A stretch of DNA of 38,970 bases from Deltaproteobacteria bacterium (GTDB taxonomy: Bacteria > Desulfobacterota > Syntrophia > Syntrophales > JAFGIO01). The DNA lies in the NCBI GenBank assembly GCA_016929555.1, contig JAFGIO010000071.1, forward strand, positions 1-38,970, written 5' to 3'. Made by a program: the position numbers and the translations under genes. This document shows positions 15,997 through 22,321 of this stretch, in pieces; within the stretch, counting starts at the first letter, position 1, and each line of letters opens with the position of its first letter. The notes beneath the pieces were generated by a model. It did not search any database. It was not told where the DNA came from and was given only the letters and a program-made list of their open reading frames with translations.

Positions 15997-16830
15997 TCAC
16001 AGGTATCCTTTGACGATCTGATCACACATGATGGATACGTCGAAGGCTGACTGTTGCATGATTTCCTCGCTGAAAGGAAGGGGTAGGGAGTCCTTTAGAT
16101 GTATCTTATCGAAGACCTTTTCTTTGGGAACACCTTGATTCAGGCAATCCCGCACCCGGTCCCTCATGGCTTCGAAGTAGAGGCGGACGCCACGGACCGT
16201 TTCCTTGCCGCAGACATCTCCATGTCCCGGTATGTACGTTTCTACATCCATCTGCTCGACGCGTTCGAGCAGGTCGATCCACTGGCCGTACCTGCAGTTG
16301 GCCGTCACCGGGAGCATCCCCGTGGCGAGATTGTCGCCCATGAAGAGGACCCTCTCCTCCGGAATGTAGATGATGATGGAGGCCGATGAGTGGCCGCCGG
16401 TGAAGGACAACTGCAGCGTTACATCGCCGATATACAGGGTGAGTTCCGTGGTAAAAGTGATTTGAGGCAGCACGATTTCGAGATGGTCGAAGACGTCCTT
16501 GCGCTGCTCGTGGAGATCGGGAAAGAAAAGGTTGATCTCCTTTTTCAGGTTGTTCTTTAGATAGCCGATCCCTGTAAGGGTTCCCTGATGGGCGATGGTC
16601 CGCTTCGAAAGATAGGCGCTGCCGATGACATGATCGAAGTGCTGATGGGTGTAAATGATATGGGCGATATCGAGATCGCTCAGTAGAAATAGCTCTTTGC
16701 GCAGTCTATCCGCCTCCTCGGGAAGCATCGGCGTATCGATGAGGATGGGTCCGATCTCTGTGATGACGCAGCCCACATTTGCTCCCGGAAATTCCGTTTC
16801 TACATACACTTGCTTTGAGATCTTTCTCAC
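15997..16830 (-). CDS. Metallo-beta-lactamase-fold hydrolase
   Basis: A 277-residue MBL-fold enzyme with no signal peptide. The metal-binding motif THQHFDHVIG (61-70) supplies H62, H64, D66 and H67. The third His is H147 in FTGGHSSAS, the bridging Asp is D166 in FMGDN, and the last His is in IPGHGDVCG. This is a complete two-metal site. The family includes glyoxalase II, lactonases and thioesterase-like hydrolases; the substrate cannot be named. The GTG start at 16830 has only a weak AAGG upstream. It lies downstream of the SDR gene with a 102-base gap and upstream of an MscS gene, all on the minus strand. Confidence 0.9.
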   Translation of the reverse strand: MRKISKQVYVETEFPGANVGCVITEIGPILIDTPMLPEEADRLRKELFLLSDLDIAHIIYTHQHFDHVIGSAYLSKRTIAHQGTLTGIGYLKNNLKKEINLFFPDLHEQRKDVFDHLEIVLPQITFTTELTLYIGDVTLQLSFTGGHSSASIIIYIPEERVLFMGDNLATGMLPVTANCRYGQWIDLLERVEQMDVETYIPGHGDVCGKETVRGVRLYFEAMRDRVRDCLNQGVPKEKVFDKIHLKDSLPLPFSEEIMQQSAFDVSIMCDQIVKGYL

Positions 16831-16932
16831 TTTTCGCCTTTTGATTTGTCGGATTCTGAACCGGGCAGCCTCCCCCTGTACATTACCCTTTTCAATATTG
16901 ACGAGGGCTCAGGGCTTGTCTACGAACTCGCC

Positions 16933-17697
16933 CTACGTCGTTAGGGTTCCTCCGTCCACATAGATGGAGTGGCCCGTGATGAAGCTGGCTGCATCTGAGG
17001 CAAGGAAAAGGACGGAGCCCACGATCTCTTCGGGTTCTGCAAGGCGGCCCTTGGGAATCGCGGTCGTGACATGCTTGGCCACCTCGGGATTCGACCAGAT
17101 GGGCTTGCTGAAATCGGTCCGTGTCAAGCCGGGCCCCACCGCATTGACATTGATCCCATAGGGGGCCCATTCCCGCGCCATGCAGCGGGTAAGCATCTTC
17201 AGCGCCGCCTTGCTGCATCCATAGGAGGCCATTCCCATTTCGGCCTTTTCGGCGCCCACCGTCGTGATGCTGATGATACGCCCCGATTTCTGCTCCATCA
17301 TATGGCGGGCCACGGCGCGGCTCAGCAGCCAGACCGCCTTGACGTTCGTGTCGAAGACCTTGTCCCAGCCGTCTTCCCTCAGGTCGAGAAGGCTGCGTAA
17401 AAAGCTGCGGGCTGCGTTGTTCACCAGGATGTCGATTCTCCCGAATTCCCGGATCGTTGCATCGACCAGATGCTCGATCTGTTCGTTGACGGTCAGGTCT
17501 GTCGTTACTGCCAGGGATTTACTTCCCACCTTACGGATTTCGCCTGCGACGCCTTCGATTTCCTGTTGGGTCCGGCTGCATACAACCACAGAGGCGCCGG
17601 CGCCGGCCAACCCCAGGGCGATGGCCCGGCCGATTCCCCTGCCTCCGCCGGTAACGATGGCTACCTTTCCGCTTAAATCGAATTTTACCTCGGCCAT
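16933..17697 (-). CDS. Short-chain dehydrogenase/reductase (FabG-like SDR)
   Basis: A 254-residue classical SDR. TGGGRGIG (16-23) is the dinucleotide-binding loop, followed by NNAA (93-96), the active-site YGCSK (Tyr159, Lys163) and INVNAVGPG. CSRTQQ after the second strand has an Arg two residues past it, which fits NADP(H) preference. The residue 13 before Tyr159, normally the catalytic Ser, is Thr146 in SITTVG; this is tolerated in some SDRs. The start is the ATG at 17697 with GGGAGGGA just upstream; the longer open frame to 17751 lacks a site. The substrate is unknown, possibly an acyl-CoA or ketone intermediate. First gene of a possible SDR-hydrolase-channel run. Confidence 0.92.
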   Translation of the reverse strand: MAEVKFDLSGKVAIVTGGGRGIGRAIALGLAGAGASVVVCSRTQQEIEGVAGEIRKVGSKSLAVTTDLTVNEQIEHLVDATIREFGRIDILVNNAARSFLRSLLDLREDGWDKVFDTNVKAVWLLSRAVARHMMEQKSGRIISITTVGAEKAEMGMASYGCSKAALKMLTRCMAREWAPYGINVNAVGPGLTRTDFSKPIWSNPEVAKHVTTAIPKGRLAEPEEIVGSVLFLASDAASFITGHSIYVDGGTLTT

Positions 17698-18020
17698 TCT
17701 TCCCTCCCTATTCAATGACGTCGTGACACAGATCGGCCGATCCAAAAGCATCGCAGAGCTCTAAGTCTTGAACGGTTTCGACCGTGTCGTTTTGTTCCTT
17801 TTCGATTGGCATGGATAATGAGTCGGTTCTTAGGCTCCTCTTGAAACAGCATCATAGGCTGCTTTCTCGGACGTACCATATCATGATGTGACCGACAGGT
17901 CCATAACAACCCTGTCACGGAGTTTTTCTTGACAGGTCCCAAAGGCGTCTGTATGTTGAAACCACTGAAAATCGCCAAGTAGCCTGTATCCCCTAGCAAA
18001 ACGGAGGTTGGAGGTTGGGT
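17698..18020. other. Divergent intergenic region between the SDR and cytochrome genes
   Basis: These 323 bases hold no convincing gene. A promoter for the cytochrome lies at 17929-17957. Upstream of it, GTGAC at 17888 and ACAGG at 17895, facing CCTGTCAC at 17911-17918, form an imperfect inverted repeat that could be an operator. No clear promoter for the SDR gene was found. Confidence 0.5.
17929..17957 (+). promoter_or_regulatory. Sigma70-type promoter of the cytochrome c gene
   Basis: A perfect TTGACA (17929-17934) is followed after 17 bases by TATGTT (17952-17957). The start codon is about 60 bases downstream of the -10. Confidence 0.6.
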
Positions 18021-18365
18021 ATGTTGAAAGGAAAAAGGGCAGGGGTGCTTCTTGTAGCCGCGGCTGTCGGGTTATGGTTCCTTGCGGCAGGGATATCGAT
18101 GGCTGAACTCAAATCGCCTGCCGACTTCACCTTCGAACAGGGGAAGACGAGCCCGGGCAAGGTCACATTCAGCCATGGAAAACATATGGTGAATGATATA
18201 AAATGCACCGCCTGTCACTTCAGGGTATTCAAGATGAAAAAGGGCAGCGCCGATACGAGCGGCGAGGCCATGCACAACAACACCGCCTGCGGGCTCTGTC
18301 ACGACGGCAAGAAGTCCTTCTCCGTGAGTGACGAGAACGACTGCGCAACCTGTCACAGGAAGTAG
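18021..18365 (+). CDS. Three-haem c7-type periplasmic cytochrome
   Basis: A 114-residue exported cytochrome. The signal peptide MLKGKRAGVLLVAAAVGLWF is probably cleaved near residue 29. Three haem-binding motifs are seen: CTACH (62-66), CGLCH (90-94) and CATCH (108-112). Extra histidines at 52, 55 and 85 can serve as distal ligands, giving three bis-His haems. The spacing, with a long FRVFKMKKG segment after the first haem, matches the c(7)-type triheme domain that is common as a single protein or repeat in Geobacter and its relatives. It would carry electrons across the periplasm. The ATG at 18021 has GGAGG 6 bases upstream. It is followed after 12 bases by an FMN reductase gene, so the two are probably one transcript. 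Confidence 0.95.
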   Translation: MLKGKRAGVLLVAAAVGLWFLAAGISMAELKSPADFTFEQGKTSPGKVTFSHGKHMVNDIKCTACHFRVFKMKKGSADTSGEAMHNNTACGLCHDGKKSFSVSDENDCATCHRK

Positions 18366-18377
18366 TCAAGAGGCGAT

Positions 18378-18905
18378 ATGTACATTCCCATCATTTTAGG
18401 GACGGCCCGCATCGGCCGCCAGTCGGAAAAAGTGGCCCGATTCATGCTCGCTGAGGTTCTGAAGTATGGCCTGGAGAGCGAAATCATCGATGTCCGGGAC
18501 TTCAGGATCGAGGCTACCGACAACACAGAGACGGGCAAACAGGCGAGACGACTGGCGGAGCAGGTTGCCAGGGCCGACGGTTTCATCATCGTTTCTCCGG
18601 AATACAACCGCGGCTATCCCGGTGAATTGAAGATGATGCTGGACATGCTTTACAAACAGTACGCCCGCAAGCCGGCAGGAATCTGTGGGGTTTCGAGCGG
18701 ACCCTTCGGCGGCGCGAGGATGATCCAGCAGTTGAAGCTGGTCTGCCTCGGCCTGCACATGGTGCCCCTGGAGGATGCGATCTATTTCCCCAGGGTAGAG
18801 GAACTCTTCGACGATACGGGGGCGATCACCTCGCAAACCCACTACCGGCAGGCAAAGCGTCTGATCGATGCACTGGTCTGGCACGCCGGCGTGCTTAAAG
18901 AATAG
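18378..18905 (+). CDS. NADPH-dependent FMN reductase (flavodoxin fold)
   Basis: A 175-residue flavoprotein of the NADPH-dependent FMN reductase / chromate reductase family. LGTARIGRQSEKVARFML at the N-terminus is the phosphate loop for FMN. SPEYNRGYPGELKMMLDML (about 74-92) is the flavin-contacting block diagnostic of the family, followed by SSGPFGGARM. It reduces FMN or quinones with NAD(P)H in the cytoplasm. Just downstream of the cytochrome (12 bases), it may be co-transcribed with it, but they lie on opposite sides of the membrane and no direct electron path is implied. The TAG stop touches the first base of a palindromic repeat that could act as terminator. Confidence 0.93.
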   Translation: MYIPIILGTARIGRQSEKVARFMLAEVLKYGLESEIIDVRDFRIEATDNTETGKQARRLAEQVARADGFIIVSPEYNRGYPGELKMMLDMLYKQYARKPAGICGVSSGPFGGARMIQQLKLVCLGLHMVPLEDAIYFPRVEELFDDTGAITSQTHYRQAKRLIDALVWHAGVLKE

Positions 18906-18985
18906 GGGGACGCCCTTTATATATTTACATTTTTATTTAGAAAACCTGGCAGGATCAAAATAAAAATGTGAAACGCTTTTCCCCC
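18905..18985. repeat. REP-like palindromic element, copy A
   Basis: Left arm GGGGGACGCCCTTTATATAT, continuing TTACATTTTTATTT. Right arm AAATAAAAATGTGAAACGC, ending TTTTCCCCC at 18985. The inner ACATTTTTATTT and outer GGGGG ends pair; the middle is degenerate. The first 25 bases are identical to those at 20158-20182. A T run follows, so it may also terminate transcription of the FMN reductase gene. Confidence 0.7.
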
Positions 18986-19070
18986 TTTTTCCCTCCTGCA
19001 TAAAGCTACTCTACTTTTGGAACGAGTTTTGAGTTGCTTCTTTATCAACGATTCCTTGGGGTGTGAATCT

Positions 19071-19883
19071 TTATTTTTTCAAACGAAAACGATCCATGAG
19101 AAAGGCGAAGATCTGAAGGAGGATCGAGCCGTAAATGTAGGTCATGAGGACCGAGGTCAGGACATAGGCCCCGTCTCTCCTCAGCATGAGATAGAGGATG
19201 CCTCCGGCAGCCATGGCCAGGAGCGCGGCCGGTCTTCGGATCTGTTGATCGGAGATGCGTTCGGCAAAGAGGTACTCCAATATCTCCTCATCCTCTCTCT
19301 CATACTCCGATTGCATCATGGCCAACGCAAAGGCCGCAGCCCGATGGAGGAAAAACAGGATCGAGATCGCGAGTCGGAAAAGCACTTCATCCGTTATTTC
19401 CGGAGAGGTATAAGCGGCGTGGATCTGCGTGGCGGTTGCGAATCCGCCCACGAGTGCGAAGATCATGAAAAAGAACCGAATCACATAGTTCAAATCCCGC
19501 TTCTGCTCCAGAGACAGGGTTCGGGGGTGCATCGTCTCATATACCAGGCCGGCCAAGGGTAGAATGACCAGGAAGGAGACAATGATAATGCCCCAAGCGA
19601 GCGACAATATGCCCAAACCGCAATGGAAGTAGGCGACCAGATGCTCGGTGAAACCGCGGGCGATGACGATCTCATACAGACAATTGGTCCAAAACTCCGA
19701 CAACCAACCCAGAAATCCCATCAGGATAACCCGATGATGCTCCATCCCAGCCAAGAAGAGGGCGAAGAAGAAGAGAAGCATCTCAGCAAATGTAGTGGAG
19801 GGATAGAGAAAGTGGAAGACGGCTCTCAATGCCGTTCCTCTCCAGCTTGAAGATGGGGAGGGTGGTATCCGTTTCGGAGTCAT
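19071..19883 (-). CDS. Multi-pass membrane protein of unknown family
   Basis: A 270-residue protein that I do not recognise. From the chosen ATG at 19883 (AGGAGGG, 4-5 bases spacing) it begins MTPKRIPPSPSSSWRGTALR. About six or seven hydrophobic segments follow: TTFAEMLLFFFALFLAG, then two long ones around ILSLAWGIIIVSFLVILPLA, then VIRFFFMIFALVGGFA, LAISILFFLHRAAAFALAMM, AALLAMAAGGILYLML and TSVLMTYIYGSILLQIFAFL. Acidic loop ESEREDEE-like text (YEREDEEILEYLF) is cytoplasmic or periplasmic. No enzymatic motif is seen. It stands alone between two copies of a REP-like palindrome with its own promoter at 20093-20121, so it may be a separately acquired unit. Its base composition is slightly more AT-rich than its neighbours. 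Confidence 0.75.
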   Translation of the reverse strand: MTPKRIPPSPSSSWRGTALRAVFHFLYPSTTFAEMLLFFFALFLAGMEHHRVILMGFLGWLSEFWTNCLYEIVIARGFTEHLVAYFHCGLGILSLAWGIIIVSFLVILPLAGLVYETMHPRTLSLEQKRDLNYVIRFFFMIFALVGGFATATQIHAAYTSPEITDEVLFRLAISILFFLHRAAAFALAMMQSEYEREDEEILEYLFAERISDQQIRRPAALLAMAAGGILYLMLRRDGAYVLTSVLMTYIYGSILLQIFAFLMDRFRLKK

Positions 19884-20092
19884 TCGCCCTCCTGAAAGGA
19901 ACCGGGGCGGCAACAGAGCCTTCGGTTGAATCCAAAACGGGAGGAAGAAACGGCATGCCGCCATGGGTATCCAACTCTCTGAAGGGGATTTGAAGGATCC
20001 ATCTTCGTATTGGATTGCTGCAATTGAGTTGATATTGTTTGAATGATTATTGAATTGACAAAAGCATCCTCTTCCGCTTAGCGCACTTCGCG

Positions 20093-20121
20093 AACATAAA
20101 CGGTCTCGTTTTATGTGTCAA
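20093..20121 (-). promoter_or_regulatory. Sigma70-type promoter of the membrane-protein gene
   Basis: On the minus strand a perfect TTGACA (20121-20116) is followed after 17 bases by TATGTT (20098-20093). This leaves a leader of about 200 bases before the start at 19883. Confidence 0.6.
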
Positions 20122-20155
20122 GGAACAACGTAATGGACGAAGAATAAAGAAGTAA

Positions 20156-20239
20156 GGGGGGGACGCCCTTTATATATTTACACTTGTGTTTTCAGGGCAT
20201 TGGAAATATCAAATATAAAGATGTAAAGGGCGTCCCCCC
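20156..20239. repeat. REP-like palindromic element, copy B
   Basis: The terminal inverted repeat of 16 bases is perfect: GGGGGGACGCCCTTTA on the left and its reverse complement, TAAAGGGCGTCCCCCC, on the right. The arms then continue as TATATTTACA and AAATATAAAGATG. It shares 25 identical bases with copy A at 18905. The outer stem is 10 bases from the MFS stop codon and may terminate that gene. Confidence 0.8.
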
Positions 20240-20249
20240 TCTACCTCTA

Positions 20250-21467
20250 CTATTTTTCGCTCAGAATCACCGGGATGACGACCAGGCTGAGCAGAAGGCT
20301 GACAACGACGAAGGGCCAGCGATAACCCATGCAGGAGGCCATGATTCCCCCAGCCAGGGGACCGAGGGTCATGCCTAGACAGGTCATGGAAGAGGTCAGC
20401 CCATAGGCTTTCCCATAGCTTTCCCTGGGAGTGAGTTTTCCGACCAGGGCGTTCATGGTGGGCAGGTTCCCTCCAGCCGCAAGACCGAAAACGATCCGGA
20501 CGACAAGCAGTTGCTGTATGCTCTGTGCCAGGGCGTGGGCAATCCACATCACAGCGGTTATCAGCAGGCTGAAGACGAGGACCCGTTTATGGCCCTTGCG
20601 ATCGCTCAGATAGCCAATGCCGGCGGCGGAGATGGAGGCGGCGGCGCCGGTGACGGCGAACAAGAGTCCCGTCGTGGAAGCAACCTTTGTCTTCAGATTC
20701 CCGACCTCTTCGATGAACAGCGGTACGATGGGAATGGCAATGTGAATCGAAAAATTGAAGAGGAAGAAGACGGCCATCAAGGAGGCGAATCCCGGCAGGG
20801 CAACGATGGTCCGTATACTGCCGCTCTTTTTCAATTCAGCGGCGGAAGGCCGGATGAATTTTTCCTTCGCCCCGATCATTACCAGGATGCCGCCCGCAAG
20901 CAGAATTCCTCCCCCCGCGATGAAGGTCAAACGGTAGCCGACAATATCGGCGATGATGCCGCCGATCCACGGTCCCATGGTCATGCCTAGAAAAACGGCG
21001 ACCTGCATGAGCCCCAATCCGAATCCGAGTTTTGCGCCCGGCAAGACAGAGGAGACGAGCGATATGGATGCGGCGATCGTTCCCGTGAAGGCGCCGTTCA
21101 GCAGCCGAAGGATGAGGAGTTGATAGACATTGCCGACTGCCCCCATGGCCATGGTGGTCAGGGCACCGGCGAACATGGCGCGCTCTACCATGACCTTTCG
21201 GCCGTAACGGTCCGAAAGCCAGCCCCAGATCGGTGCGAAGATGGTCATGGTGAGGCTTGATGCCGCTCCCAGGATGCCGGCCCAGACGGGTACCAGCTTC
21301 TCGTCGGTCACGCCGATTTCACGGACGTAAAAGGGGATGAAGGGCAAAACGAAGCTGAAACCCACGATGGAAAGCAGTTGGGCCAAGAACATGACGCCGA
21401 GGGTGGAACGCCAGGTCGAGGTCCCTTCACCGTCCGAGGCGGGGCTTACTGTCGCCGTCGGGTTCAT
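20250..21467 (-). CDS. MFS transporter, DHA1-type multidrug efflux-like
   Basis: A 405-residue major facilitator protein with 12 predicted helices. The loop 2-3 signature GWLSDRYGRKVMVERAM is present, as is its repeat GYLSDRKGHKRVLVFSL in the second half. The TM5 block LMQVAVFLGMTMGPWIGG resembles motif C (G-x8-G-P-x-x-G-G) of drug:H+ antiporters. This points to export rather than uptake; the substrate is unknown. The start is the ATG at 21467; the N-terminal 18 residues are hydrophilic. It lies 18 bases after purQ on the same strand, so it may be transcribed with purL-purQ, a purine-salvage or nucleoside-export hint that stays speculative. Confidence 0.9.
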   Translation of the reverse strand: MNPTATVSPASDGEGTSTWRSTLGVMFLAQLLSIVGFSFVLPFIPFYVREIGVTDEKLVPVWAGILGAASSLTMTIFAPIWGWLSDRYGRKVMVERAMFAGALTTMAMGAVGNVYQLLILRLLNGAFTGTIAASISLVSSVLPGAKLGFGLGLMQVAVFLGMTMGPWIGGIIADIVGYRLTFIAGGGILLAGGILVMIGAKEKFIRPSAAELKKSGSIRTIVALPGFASLMAVFFLFNFSIHIAIPIVPLFIEEVGNLKTKVASTTGLLFAVTGAAASISAAGIGYLSDRKGHKRVLVFSLLITAVMWIAHALAQSIQQLLVVRIVFGLAAGGNLPTMNALVGKLTPRESYGKAYGLTSSMTCLGMTLGPLAGGIMASCMGYRWPFVVVSLLLSLVVIPVILSEK

Positions 21468-21485
21468 GAAAGGATCCCCTTTGCC

Positions 21486-22310
21486 TCAGCCTGGATTGCG
21501 AAGGAAAGAGGCGGCGTTTTTGAAAATCAAAAGCCCCATCCCTTCCTCCGGAAGTTTTTCTCTGCTCCAGCGGGGATGGTTCGTGTAGTGGAGATAGGCC
21601 TCGGGATGGGGCATGAGGCCGAAAATACGGCCCGTGCTGTCGCAGATGCCGGCGATTCCGGCAACGGACCCGTTTGGATTGGCCGGATAATCCATGGTTG
21701 CCCCGCCGTAGTCTTCATGGCTGTACTGCAGCGCGATATGTCCGTCCCGGCGCAACCGTTCCAGGGTCTTTTCGTCTTTGGCAATGAATTTACCCTCGCC
21801 ATGGCGGACGGGCAGATAGAGCCCCGCCATGGAACGGGTGAAGATGCAGGGCGATGCCGCCTCAGCCTTCAAATAGGCCCACCGGTCCTCGAAGCGGCCG
21901 GAATCGTTGAAGGTGAGCGTCACATCGCGGCTGCCGTAATTTCCGTCGAACAAAGGCAGAATCCCCAATTTCACCAGAAGCTGGAAGCCGTTGCAGACGC
22001 CGAGGATGAGGCCACCCCGGGCAATGAAGCGTCTGAGCTGATCGAAGAGCCGCTCGGCCGTTTCCTTGACACGCACATGGAGGATCCGGTTTGCTCCGGC
22101 ACTGGCGGCTCCGAGATCGTCTCCGTCGAGGAACCCTCCGGGAAGATTGAGGAAGTCGTAGTCATCCAGCCTTTTTTCGCCTTCTACGAGGTCGCTCATG
22201 TGCACGATATCCACCCGGTCAAAACCGGCCAGGCGGCAGGCATGGGCCATTTCCATCTCGCAGTTCGTTCCGTATCCCGTAATCACGATCGCCTTGATCG
22301 GGGTTTTCAT
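21486..22310 (-). CDS. purQ: Phosphoribosylformylglycinamidine synthase, glutaminase subunit
   Basis: A 274-residue class I glutamine amidotransferase. GVCNGFQ has the nucleophile Cys106, and GLMPHPE supplies the catalytic His and Glu near residue 235. The PurQ-specific NLPGGFLDGDDLGA at 55-68 and the insertion YTNHPRWSREKLP at the end are also seen. It supplies ammonia from glutamine to PurL in the fourth step of purine synthesis (FGAR to FGAM). The protein is longer than the Bacillus type (about 227) and is of the larger variety seen with PurL that carries a fused PurS. It lies 11 bases after purL on the same strand. Confidence 0.96.
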   Translation of the reverse strand: MKTPIKAIVITGYGTNCEMEMAHACRLAGFDRVDIVHMSDLVEGEKRLDDYDFLNLPGGFLDGDDLGAASAGANRILHVRVKETAERLFDQLRRFIARGGLILGVCNGFQLLVKLGILPLFDGNYGSRDVTLTFNDSGRFEDRWAYLKAEAASPCIFTRSMAGLYLPVRHGEGKFIAKDEKTLERLRRDGHIALQYSHEDYGGATMDYPANPNGSVAGIAGICDSTGRIFGLMPHPEAYLHYTNHPRWSREKLPEEGMGLLIFKNAASFLRNPG

Positions 22311-22321
22311 GATTCAATGCC

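Larger units (their letters stand above)
19884..20249. other. Gap between the membrane protein and the MFS gene
   Basis: These 366 bases hold the membrane-protein promoter (20093-20121) and REP-like copy B (20156-20239). The stretch 19990-20155 is AT-rich. No gene was found. Part of 19884-19964 is open in the frame of the membrane protein, but the ribosome binding site supports the start at 19883. Confidence 0.5.
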
